From Posidonia oceanica (Eukaryota; Streptophyta; Magnoliopsida; Alismatales; Posidoniaceae): a DNA stretch of 64,000 nucleotides. Under the pieces are notes generated by a model, which worked only from the letters and a program-made list of their open reading frames with translations, made no database searches and was not told the origin of the DNA. Position 1 is the stretch's first letter. Every line of letters starts with the position of its first letter. Both the position numbers and the translations under genes were made by a program. Positions 10,883-21,800 of this stretch are shown in pieces. The stretch covers positions 104,701,501-104,765,500 of the forward strand of contig JAZBRS010000026.1 of NCBI GenBank assembly GCA_037176725.1, in the 5' to 3' direction.

Positions 10883-11331
10883 TGGCGACTCTGCTGGGGA
10901 GACTCACACTCCGGCTTTCATTCTGGCTTCTCGCTCGCTTGCTTTTGCATCTTTGCTTGCCTTTGTGTCTTTGTTTGACTTATGCCCTTTGCCTTGCTTT
11001 TGCTTGCTTGCTTGCCTATCTGCTTTGCCTAGCGAGTCACACAATGGCGACTCCGCTGGGGAGATTGTACTCCGGCTTTCGCTCGCTTGCTTTTTTGCAT
11101 CTTTGTTTGCCTTTGTGCTTTTGTCTGCCTTATCTGTTTACTTGCCTGCCTGTGTCGACTCCTAGCGAGTCGCACAGTGGCAACTCTACTGGGGAATGAT
11201 AGACTCCGGCTTTCGTTTTTGGCTTTCGCTCGCTTGTTTTTGCAGCTTTGCTTGCCTTTGCCCCTTTGCCTATTTGTTTGCTCCCTTGTGCCAACTCCTA
11301 GCGAATCGCATCATGGCAACTCTGCTCAGGT
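10883..11331 (+). other. Primer-binding site repeated four times, element D
   Basis: TGGCGACTCTGCTGGGGA at 10883-10900 is the expected tRNA-Arg primer site right after the LTR. Copies follow at 11045-11062 (perfect Ogre-type form TGGCGACTCCGCTGGGGA), 11178-11195 (TGGCAACTCTACTGGGGA) and 11314-11331 (TGGCAACTCTGCTCAGG). The second to fourth are preceded by CCTAGCGAGTC or CCTAGCGAATC and most are followed by ACTCCGGCTTTCG, so a unit of about 135-160 bp containing the primer site is tandemly repeated. G and H have one site each. Confidence 0.85.
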
Positions 11332-12488
11332 TTTGCACCTGCTTTGCCTTAGCATGCTTTGTTTTTTTTTTTTTTTTTGCTCTACTTTGTCTACTTTGAC
11401 TTTCTTGCTTGTTTACTTGCTTTATCCTTTGGTCTATTCTTATTTGCTTTATTGCTTACCTATCATTGCTTTCTTTACCTGTTGGCTTATTACTGCTTTA
11501 TTTCTCGCGTTATGCATGCCTACATACTTGCTTGCAACAATACATGCTTTTTGAGTGATAAATGCTTCTTTTACACACTTGCTATGCCACTACACATGCA
11601 CATGCCTTGCATACTTGCATTTTGATGTGATAAGTGTTTTTCTTTTCACTATTGTGTCCATAAACACTTGCACATTCCATGTGCATGCCTTTTGCCTTGT
11701 TGCGTGATTGTTTGCATGCCATGTTTGTCTGTTTCTTTCCCCTTTGCATATGCCATGCCTAGGATAGTAGAAACATGTTTGCCTCCCCTTTGCTTAATTT
11801 AAAAGCTACAATAAAGCCAAGCAATAACATCTAAGCGCAACTAGAGCCAATAACTTGTAATTCCCCCCCCCCCTTTTGGTTAATAAAATGCAAGTAAAAC
11901 ACTTTAAAGCATTTCGCATGTTTGATTCATTTTAGAAAGCATGCATCCTCTCTTCTGAGTCCACCCATAGTTTGTGAAGGACGGTCTCGACCTCTTGTTC
12001 CACTGCTTTGGCATGGCACAAGTCAGTCGGTCTATCCCCCCTTGTCCAGGGGTCGTGTCGGTGTTAGTGGAGGGTACCACCCACGCTTTTGGCGGGGTTG
12101 AGGCCACCAACGCACCACCCTATTACTACCTGAGCTCTGGCCAGGATCTAGATGGGGAACCACTTTTTTCTGACCTGGAGTCTGTCTAAACCCATTACCC
12201 ATGAGTGCGTCCTAGTAGGCCATCTACTCAGGACATGCATGGTGAGAGAGCGCATTTTAGGACATTCATATGCATGTATGCCATTCATGCCACTTCTAAT
12301 AACTCTTTATTGCATTCAACCTCTAACGCCTTTACTCTTTTTGCAGGTAGCTGCAGGATCTGCTGCCCAGACCCTGAGCGTCCCTCCTCTGTCTTTGAGC
12401 TACTCGTCGCTTCCGGCAGTGGCTCTCCTTTAGGCCTTGCATCTTTATTTCCTCGTCGCAGCCTTCCCTCGCTTAGACTCAGTCAGCG
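11332..12488 (+). other. Element D leader
   Basis: Non-coding leader of T-rich sequence with repeated TTGC motifs. Within it, 11935-12190 is strongly conserved with G (28755-29035) and H (46360-46640) and can encode a short peptide containing EATNAPPYYYLS. A splice-acceptor-like pyrimidine run ending TTTTTGCAG is near 12345. Confidence 0.6.
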
Positions 12489-14937
12489 ATGGCCTAGTCT
12501 GCCTGTGAGCTCCGCTTTTCTGTTGACTCGGAGGGGTTTACCAGTTGGGTCCCTTCGGATTTCACTTCCACTCACTCTGTGCCCTCTGTGACACTAGGAT
12601 TCCACCCTCAGGTGTCTGGGGCACCCCAGTTTGCTGCGGGCCATTGGCAAACATGCGCCCCTCCGGATCCAGTCGTCGAGTCTATCTCGATGACCGCCCC
12701 TTGCGTTCCGGAGGCACCTCTGACCCCTTCGTCCCAGGACTTTGTCCCTTCTGCTGCGACGACCTTTGCCATAGGTTCTCGATCTCTTGAGTCTGCCCCC
12801 TGGCCGGTCCTGCAATTCAGTGTTCCCACACACGGGTCTCCTGAAGTGCGGTATCGCATCTGATGGAGCTTGCCCAAACACTACAGGGCATGGCTCTATC
12901 AGTTCGCCCCTCTTGCATTCCTGTTGCCCTTAAGGTTCCTCTACGGCCTGCTTCTGCACACACTGCACTCCCGCCCAGACCATCGCCCCAGCTACACACT
13001 GCTCCGGTGATGGGGGCGCGGCATCTATCTCCTGCTTCTGCACAACACACAGCACTGCATGGAACTCCATTTCTTGGTGATCAGTCCTTCGGGCTGATTG
13101 GAACACAGTATCCCGCTGGCTCGCTGCCCGGTACCGTGCCTGCGCAGCAACTGTTGCTCCAGCACTCTGCACCACGCATTGCATAGCATATTATCTACCC
13201 ATCCCCCTTGCATCAGGTTCAGAACCCAGCATGCTTTCCTGCCTACACAGCACCACTGCACGGACACGCTGGCCATCATGTCGTGCCACCAGGCGACGCG
13301 ATGGTGATTCGGAGGAGCACCTCGGTGCGACCCAGACAGCGTATGTGGTCCCTACCCCTGCTGCACCATCCCCTACGGCAGCCAATCCAAACCCCATCAA
13401 TGACAGGATGGACGTTCTGGAGAAAGCACTACGTCTAGTGCAAGGCAAGGACCACCAGTCTTACCAGTTTCGTGACCTCTGTCTCTTTCCTAAGGCCACA
13501 CTCCCTTCAAAGTTCTGCATCCCGGTCTTCGATAAATACAATGGTAAAGGCTGCCCTATTTCGCATCTGAAATGTATTGCGGGGACCTTGCTCAGCTTCA
13601 GGCTGATGAAAGACTCCTTATCCGCCTATTTCAGAAGAGTTTAACCAGCCCCGCGCTCAAGTGGTTCACTTCCCTTGACATGGCTGCGGTTCAGACTTGG
13701 ACTGATCTTTCTTAGGCCTTTCTTGAGCAGTATGCTTTCAACCTCAACTTGATCCCCAAGAGGGAGGATCTCGTTGCCATCCGGTAGAGACCCCAAGAGC
13801 CATTCGGGGAGTATGTCGGTCGCTGGCGCTCCTTAGCCGCACAGGTCAAAGATAGACCCTCCGAGGAGGATTCTATTGAGATGATCGTTAAAGGGGCGCT
13901 GCCAGCGACTAGGACTCTACTTTGCATTCAGCACATCACTAGCCATGCATCGCTGATTAGGGCTGGCGTCCGCGTGGAAAGCTCGCTGCGAAGTGGGCAT
14001 TTCCCCGCACTTTCTGCATTGGCTAGGCAGGCCAACACCTCTAGCAATCGCCACAGCAACAACAACAGCAACAACACCGCTCCTAACTACTCCGAACAGC
14101 TCATCAAAGCATGCGTCGTTCCCTCCGAAAAGCCTGCCTATGCAGAGAGTCAGCTAGACCCTTTTCCGCTAGAGCACGCACCTAATTATGCACCCATTGA
14201 AAACACTGCCATCGTCGAGGCCGTGCATCATGTCGCACCCGCTCGGCAAGGACTCCATCCAGGGCAAAGACGATCTCATCGGGCTGAGTGTGATTACACG
14301 CCTCTCCCCGAACCACTGAGCGTCATCTTCCCTCAAGTTGAGTCGCTCCTGAGACTCCTGGCTGTCCGTCCGTCACTGAATCCCCCTTCGTGGTGGCATG
14401 ATATGGATCAATTCTGTAGTTTCCATCGGGTCACCGGGCACTCGACGGACAACTGCCTCACTCTCCGGGATGCCGTTCAGTGCCTGATCGATCACAGGAT
14501 CATCAGCGTTGACGAGCAGGAGCCAACACTTGCACATACACCTGCACCTGCACTCGCACACCCTAGTGTAGCCGACCCTTCCTCTTCCGAGCCTGCAGGC
14601 TTCGCAGTTGCTGGACCCTCGGGGGTCTATACTAGACTTTTCTGAATCCAGCTTTGCCCCGGTGGATCCTTCTGATTCCATCGGCGCAATCCCCTTTTTC
14701 CTGCCTTTCCTATCTCGTCCGAGGGACGCTCGGAGATGCAACAGCAGCATCGACAGCAAGCCCAGGTGCAGCGTCATCCAGGTCAGTTCCTTCTCCAACT
14801 TTTGCAACCCTAGTGCTCCCCGCACTGCCGTCAGCAGCTCCAATAGCCCCGGTGCTCCCCGCACTACCAACAGTGGACCTCGCCGACAGCATCAGCAGCG
14901 TAGGAGTGAACCCAGCGCCTCCCTCCCGAGGTTGCTG
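12489..14937 (+). pseudogene. Element D gag (broken)
   Basis: Retrotransposon capsid polyprotein. The start is taken at ATG 12489 by alignment with H; the third codon is TAG. A Pro/Ser-rich N-terminal region runs to about 13380. The Retrotrans_gag core at about 13400-13930 (QFRDLCLFPKATLPSKF, WFTSLDMAAVQTW) contains a TAG, a TAG-like loss of Gln and frameshifts. A 254-residue open frame at 13881-14645 holds the end of the core, an Asn-rich stretch and a CX2HX4HX4C zinc-finger-like motif (CSFHRVTGHSTDNC) near 14411-14455. The tail ends PPSRGC and a stop just before AGGTAAGT (14941). No protease, RT, RNase H or integrase follows. Confidence 0.75.
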
Positions 14938-17104
14938 ACAGGTAAGTCTCCCTTGCCTCTCTTTTGTTTCCTGCATTGTCTTTTCTTTTCGTTTTGTTTT
15001 GTTTTTGTGTTTTCTTGCCTTGCCTGAAAATTATAAAAAGCATAAAATCAACAAAACCCATTAAAAACATGCATCCCTTTCTGCTTCTTGCATTCATTCC
15101 CTACATTCGGGCTGGCAACCCTAACTGCTCGATGATAGGTCTGTTAACCTATCACTCTCAGGCTGATATCCCTAACTATTCAGTGATAGGTCCATCAACC
15201 TATCACCCTGCACATTCTTCTGCACATTTATCACTCTGTCGTGCTGCACATATCTATCATCATGCATATCATCTTCTGCACATACATGTCATTTCTTGCA
15301 TCCTGTAAAAGACAAAAGCACCAAAAAAATCAAGAAAATCAAAAAACACAAAAATATTTTCTCGCCTTGCTGCTGGTTTTCCCTTTTTATGATTTCTTAA
15401 ACCAAAACCATAAAAAATACAAAACCAATGCAAAAACCTAAAAACATGCTTGTCCCTTCCCCTCCTAAAATATACAAAACCCATAAACATTTGTATAATC
15501 AGAAACCTGGCTACAAACAAACAAGTAGCGCCTGGAGGATGTCAAGTAGTGACAATCTCAGGCAGGTCTCACCCGAGTAGCGCCATCTCTTGCATGTGGC
15601 TACAGAGTGAGACTGAGAGCAGAATAGAGCATCCCGTTGAGTTTCAGAACTCCCAAAAGTGAGATCCACCTTATCAAGAAAGTCCACCAGACATGGAGAG
15701 GATCGAAGTAGAGCAGAGCATAGCCAAAGGCTGTAAGCACACATTGCAGAGGCTGAAGGTGTACGCCGATCAGTCAAACTCCTAATGCCTCACCAAGGAC
15801 CGCTACCCCAAGAGGGCGAAGACATGCACATCCAAAAGAATAGAGATCATGTGAGAAAAAATATGATAACATGATGTGCATGCTGAGCATAAAAGAAAAA
15901 TGAAGACAGAAGTCGAAGAAAGAAGGCGCTCATGAGAGGAGTAATTCGGATGAGTGTCGAAGCCCCCTCGGCTTCCAACTTCAAGCGCCACACTGGCAAC
16001 TGCACGGGACACTTCATCGGGAGGACCTGGCCCCACCCTCCGAGCGCAGCAGCATGCTCCAATCCCCTGTGTAGACAACACTTGCTTCCCTAGTAGGCTA
16101 GATGCAGATTCGGTCACTCATGAGGGGAAAAGAAATCATTCTGTGAGCATCAAAGCAGTAGTTAGTCCCCGAGGAATTAAGACGGAGGCTGTGAAGCTAC
16201 ATCCAACACTTCTGCTACCTACCTGCAGCCAAAGGCTATACTCTACGAAGATGAGGCCTGATCCTGAGCCAAGAATGAGAATGAGAGCCACCGACCACAA
16301 CTCGGCATGGCGTTGCGCCAGGATCGAGTCTCCTGAGTTAGAAAGTGCAGAAGCACCCTCTTAGCAGCTGCTTTTGAGTCCAAAGCCACCAAAAACATGC
16401 ATGCTGTAACATATCTTTATCTTCTTCTCTCCCTGTTTTCGAAAATCGGAGTCAAGGACGAGCACTTTTGCCTGCCTCGCTCAGAGGCTCCGTGCTTTTC
16501 AAAGTTTTGCCGCCACTACGTTAGGTAGGTCCTTGATGACCGGCATGTCCCTCGTTTGTCACCTCGTGACGCCACGAAGCATGCCCGTGCTGAGACCATT
16601 GCACACCCACTACGGGGGGTTTCCTGTTTTCTCGGTATTCTCTTGCATTCCTCATTCCTTGCATTCGGGCTGGCACCCCTAACTGCTCGGCGATAGGTCC
16701 GTCAACCTATCATCCATTCACCCATTCATCCATCTTTCGCATTTCGGTGCCAGGGGCGCTTCGGTTGTCCCTTGGTATCATCTTGATACCAGGGGCATCT
16801 TTTTTGCTGCCCTGTGGTATCGTCCCCCTCATCCCACCAGGCTGGCAACCCTAACTACTCGGCGAAAGGTCCGTCAACTTATCATCCATTCCTCCATTCA
16901 TTCATCCACCTTGCATTTTGATGCCATGGGCGCTTCGGCTGTCCCCTGGTATCATTCACCGATACCAGGGGCATCTTTTTTTGCTGTCCCATGGTATCCC
17001 ATTTCCATCTGCATTGGGTTGACATCCCCAACTGTCGCGGGAGCATCTACGGACCTCTGCCGCACCTTCTGGTTCAGTATCCCCACCCCCTTTCCACCCT
17101 AATC
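14938..17104 (+). other. Element D post-gag region, no gene
   Basis: About 2.2 kb without a credible gene. It begins with a splice-donor-like AGGTAAGT, then A-rich sequence. A block at about 15520-16400 is conserved with H (50010-50880) but has stops in all frames. From 15105 on, single copies of a GGGCTGgCAnCCCTAACT unit appear, alternating with GATACCAGGGGCATCTTTTT units (16667, 16790, 16850, 16970). Confidence 0.65.
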
Positions 17105-17490
17105 GGGCTGATAGCCCTAACTATCCGGTGATGAGTCCGTTAACTCCTCATCGAGCTGATAGCCCTAACTATCCGGTGATGAGTCCGTTAACTCCTCATC
17201 GGGCTGATAACCCTAACTATCCAGTGATGAGTCCGTTAACTCCTCATCAGGCTGATAGTCCTAACTATCTGGTGATGAGTCCGTTAACTCCTTATCGGGC
17301 TGATAGTCCTAACTATCCGGTGATGAGTCCATTAACTCCTCATTCGGGCTGATAGCCCTAACTATCCGATGATGAGTTTGTTAACTCCTCATCGGGCTGA
17401 TAGCCCTAACTATCCGGTGATGAGTCCATCAACTCCTCAGAGGGCTAATAGTCCCAACTATCCGGTGATAGGTCCATTAACTTATCACCC
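17105..17490 (+). repeat. 48-bp minisatellite, element D 3' region
   Basis: Eight head-to-tail copies beginning at 17105, 17153, 17201, 17249, 17297, 17346, 17394 and 17442. The unit starts GGGCTGATAGCCCTAACTAT and continues CCGGTGATGAGTCCGTTAAC, then TCCTCATC. Copies differ by a few bases each. Confidence 0.9.
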
Positions 17491-17544
17491 CTTCGTCGTA
17501 GTGTAATAGCATTCTGTTGCATGGCATTTGCATTTCAATATCAC

Positions 17545-18370
17545 CCGAGCATCGCGTGCTTAGGATTTGAACCCGTGGTTCGCGTACTGCCTAAGGTAGC
17601 ATCCTCAGCACCCGCAAGACTTTCGCAGCTTGCTAGCTTTGGATGATACTGCCAGTAGTTCGCGGCCTCGGGATTGCCTTCTCGGTTTCGCATGCCCGGC
17701 ACTCCATTGTCTATACACTGCATTCCACTGCATAACATTAGCATTTCATCACATAACATCATATAGCTTTCTTGTATCCTCTGTAGAGTCAGTCCTAGTA
17801 TTGCATCTCATCATCACACGGACATGGTGTGCTTAGGATCCAATCCCCTAGCTCGTGCATTGCTAAAAGTACCATTCTCGGCGCCCGCAAGACTTTCGCA
17901 GCTTGCCCGCTTCGGATGGCACTCGTAGTAGTGCGCGGCCTCGGGATCGTTTTCTCGGTTCCGCGTGCCCGGCGTTCCACTGTTTATACCTTGCATTTCA
18001 CTGCATAGCATCGCGCGCTTAGGATTCAAATCCTTCGTTCGCGTACTACCTAAGGTAGCATCCTCGGCACCTGCAAGACTTTCACAGCTTGCCGCTTTGG
18101 ATATACTCGTAGTAGTGCGCAACCTAGGACCGGTTTCTCGGTTTCGCGTGCCCCATTGTATAACATTGCATTCTTATTGCACTGCTACTCCTCTGTAGTC
18201 ATTACATCAACTTCCACATCCCGTTTCCATGTCATGGCGTGCTTAGGAAATTGAGCCCTTGATCAGGCATTGCTAAAAGTGACATCCTTGGCACCCGCAA
18301 GACTTTAGCAGCTTGCCAGCTTAAGATGACACCCGCAGTAGTGCACGGCCGCGATAACATGCCTGCCATC
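17545..18370 (+). repeat. Four large imperfect repeats, element D 3' region
   Basis: Four copies of a block containing GTGCTTAGGATTTGAACCC, CTAAGGTAGCATCC and GCAAGACTTTCGCAGCTTGC start near 17545, 17817, 18006 and 18230 (spacings 272, 189 and 224). One or two copies occur in G (24671-25020) and one in H (about 53990-54120). Confidence 0.75.
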
Positions 18371-18811
18371 GCATGCACATTCACAGCATCTCTCTTTCAA
18401 CATCTTTCCTTCAGCCTTTCACTTTCTGCACTTGCATCACCTATGCCTACAGCAGAAGCTTGGCAAACGGCACCCTCGTGCAGGAGCTGTACACCACTCA
18501 ATGCACCCAAATCGTCCGGCTCTCCCGAAGTATTGCTCGACGATGTTGCATTGCATTTTTCCTGCCTTTCCGCGTGCATGCATCACCCGCTTTCCCCTAG
18601 AGGAGTACAGCGCAATGAGCATTAGCGTAGGCATCACATTTGCATTAGCGTAAGCATTACATCTACATTCATCTGCATTTGGCGACGAGTCATGACTTTC
18701 AGTGCATCTACCGAAAAAGTGACTCACGTCTATAGCAATTTTGTGCTCCCGTCGGTCAGATGGGGTGTCTTGTCAACCCTGAGCAGCGGCCTCGCTTCGC
18801 TTGACCTCGCT

Positions 18812-18825
18812 CAGGAAGGGACATC
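18812..18825 (+). other. Polypurine tract, element D
   Basis: AGGAAGGGACATC immediately before the 3' LTR start. The same position in H reads AGGGAAGGGCATC and in I AGGGAGGGGCATC. It is the expected primer for plus-strand DNA synthesis. Confidence 0.65.
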
Positions 18826-21800
18826 TGTAGATACCCCATTTTGACAGGCAGAGCTAGTGGAATCCTTCTAGTGGCTCCTGAACCAAACACCTTAACCTAA
18901 ACCCAAAACCACACTCTTCTTTCCAAACCCAAACCCCAAAACAAATCCCAAAACAAACCTAGAATCTCCTTCCAAAAACCTCCCAAAAAATCCTAGAAAA
19001 CCTAGGTAAAACCACCCTTTTTCTAAACCCAAAATCCTTCCAAAAACCTCCCAAAATCCCACTTCAAACCCTAGCTCCAACCTTAGAAACCCTAGGTCAC
19101 ACACTCACCCAATCCCACTCCAAATCCAAGCCTTTATCCTCCTCATCTCTCCAAATTATCCTTTTCTCTCTCCAAATTATTCTTTTCTCTCTCCTCTCTA
19201 TCCTCCTTCTCATTCTCCTTCTTTTCTTTCCTTCTTTCTCCTTTTCTTGCTTTCCAGTGGGCCCACCTTATGCTTCTTCCCTTCCCTTATTTTATCTGTA
19301 TTTTTATTTCATTTTATTTTATCTCATGATTTTCTAATCTTTAATTTCTTTCCTCCCCTCTCTTTCTTTCTTTCTTTCTTCCTTTCTTTCTTTTCTTCTT
19401 CCTCCCCTTTTCCTTTTCCTTTCTTCTACATTAAACCCCTAAAACCCTAATTAAAAAGGAAAACATAAGGAGAAACAAATCAAAACCTTAAAAAGTAATA
19501 ATTAAAAAACTTGGACAAACAATCAGAAGAAAAATCCAACTAAAAGGCAACTAAAAACTAAGAATGCAATCCAAAAAATATAAAACAAACAAGAGGAAAA
19601 TGCTATTAAAAACAAACATAAGAAAAATATAATCAAAACAAACAAAAAGAAAGAACCCTTTTAAAAATAATAACAATCAAAAGCAAATCCTAGGAAAGAA
19701 GAAACAATCAAAAATCCTAGGATGAGTAATTAAAAATCAACAACAAACAATTAACAAACCTAAAGAAACAATTAAAACACAAACTTAAAACAATTTAAAA
19801 GACTTAACTAAAAAGAAAAAGAAGAAAAAACTTAACTTAAAAATAATTTAAAAACTTAACAAACATTCAAAACAAACATAAAAAACAATTTAAAGAAAAA
19901 CTTAAGAAAAATCATAAAAACTAAAACCCCTGTTAACCCTAATTTAAAAAATTAGTTAATTAAAAAACAATCCCCTAAACCCTAACTAAAAATCTTAACC
20001 TAAAAATAACCACTCTAAAAATATTTCAAAATCCCTTTTTATTTTTGAAAAACTTTCTTTTCCTTCTAATTCCCTTTCTTTTCTTCTTCACCATTTTCTT
20101 TCTTTCTTTTCCCTTTCTTTTTTCCTTTTTTTTCGCCGGCCCAGCCCACCTGCTCCTCTCCTTTCTTTCTTTTCTTCTTTTTTCCGCAGCTCGGCCCACC
20201 TGCAGCTCGCACCTCCTCCTTCCCTTCTTTTCCTTTCTTCCTTCTCCTTCCTCCTTCTCCTCAATCGCGCAAGCGCCAGCAGCAACCTTCCCCCCTATTT
20301 TCAAATCCAAATTTCCCCCTCCATCGCCATCAGCCTCTTGCCACCTCCGCTCTCACGCCCTCTCTCAGCCCTCCCATCCTTGGCAGCTCACCCCTTCGGC
20401 GGCATTTACTCGCGCGTCGCCTTGCCGGTCAGCTCCCCCCTCAGCAGCAATTCCCCCACGTCCGTGGAATTCGAATCCACCGCTCGCGCTCAACTCTCCA
20501 GCCTCCTGATAAAACCAGCATCCACTCTTCTCCTTCCCCACCTTTTGCCATTTGAGAGAACCAGAGAGAGAGCGTGAGAAGAGCCAGAATCCTCCTCCTT
20601 CTCCTTCTGAAAAAACCCAACTCCCTTCTCCCAACCATCAGAGCTCCAAACTCCTCCAAACTCTCCCATCTTCTTCCCCAATCCTCACCCAACGTCCAGC
20701 ATCCACCTCCACTCCTTCAATGCCCAGCCTCCTCCCGGAATCAACCCCAAACACCCGAACCTCCACTCATAGAACCCATCTCCATCCACCTCCAAATTCC
20801 CCGCACCACAGACCACAGAATCCTTTCCAACTCCTCCATAGAACTCGCCCAACCACCACCTTCCCAGACCACCCGCTACTTCGCCTTCAGACCCATCACA
20901 ACCCGCACCATCCACAACAAACACTTGCATCCGTTTCTGCCCGAAATCCCCCAAACCAGCAACCATCCAACACAGCCTCCCTCAGCCTAATTCAAACCCC
21001 TCTTCACCTTCACCAAGCCTCCAGCAATCCACCGGAAGCCTCCACCTAGCTCAGGGAGCGACAGAACGTCACCCCCACCTCCAGCAGAACCAGTTGAACC
21101 CAAAATCCCATTTTCCTTCCACCGGCGTGCAAACTTGTGCCTGTGCTGCCTCTGAGCTCCGGAGCGCCACCAGGAGTCGATCCAGATCTTCGTGTGCCGC
21201 CGAGAGCGCCTGCAGCAGCTGCACCAACGCCAGCATCTTCTGCTCAACCCACCGACATCGGGGGAGCGAACCAGCCGCGAGAAAAGGTATTCTTCTTCAC
21301 CATTAGTTTAGTTTCCTCCTCCTCTTGCTTCCCAACCCATTAGAAGTAGGTTCCGCCCCCTGTCACGCCGAGTCGTCGCCGCCGTTGACCCTTCTTCTCT
21401 GGCGAGCTCTCTGTGTGCAAACTCACTCCGGACGTCTGCAAGCTTCGCCGATCGTCCTCCGAGCATCGTGGAGGTCCCAGGAACCTCACCCTGCCCTCCG
21501 CTTCCGCTGGGAACGCCCCCAGCTCCGGGACTGGCTCCAGCACCTCCTGCAGAGCTCCGCCGCCTCCTCCGGTCCACTCAAGCCCCCGTCATGGCTCGCC
21601 GACCAGCCCACAACCTCCAAGGACGTCCCACGCAGCTTGCCAGCTCTCCAGCTCCACCGGATCGCGCTCCCTTCTCCAGCGCAGGCGTCTGCAAGTTTAG
21701 CTACAGTGTTGTGTTTATTTTAATGCCATACGTTTCGTTTCGTTTTATTTTTCTGTTAACTTAGGAATTTTACCATCATATTGCATCTCTGCCTTGTAGT

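Noticed and set aside
17545..18370. tRNA-like gene from the GGATTTGAACCC wording
   Set aside because: No cloverleaf or internal promoter boxes could be arranged around it, and the block repeats with drift.
19360..19412. TTTC/TCTT microsatellite as regulatory site
   Set aside because: Simple low-complexity pyrimidine run; nothing beyond composition.
20045..21723. Several 90-165-residue Pro/Ser-rich frames
   Set aside because: GC-rich pyrimidine stretch of the D 3' LTR; overlapping frames on both strands, with no conserved counterpart kept open in other LTRs as far as I can see.
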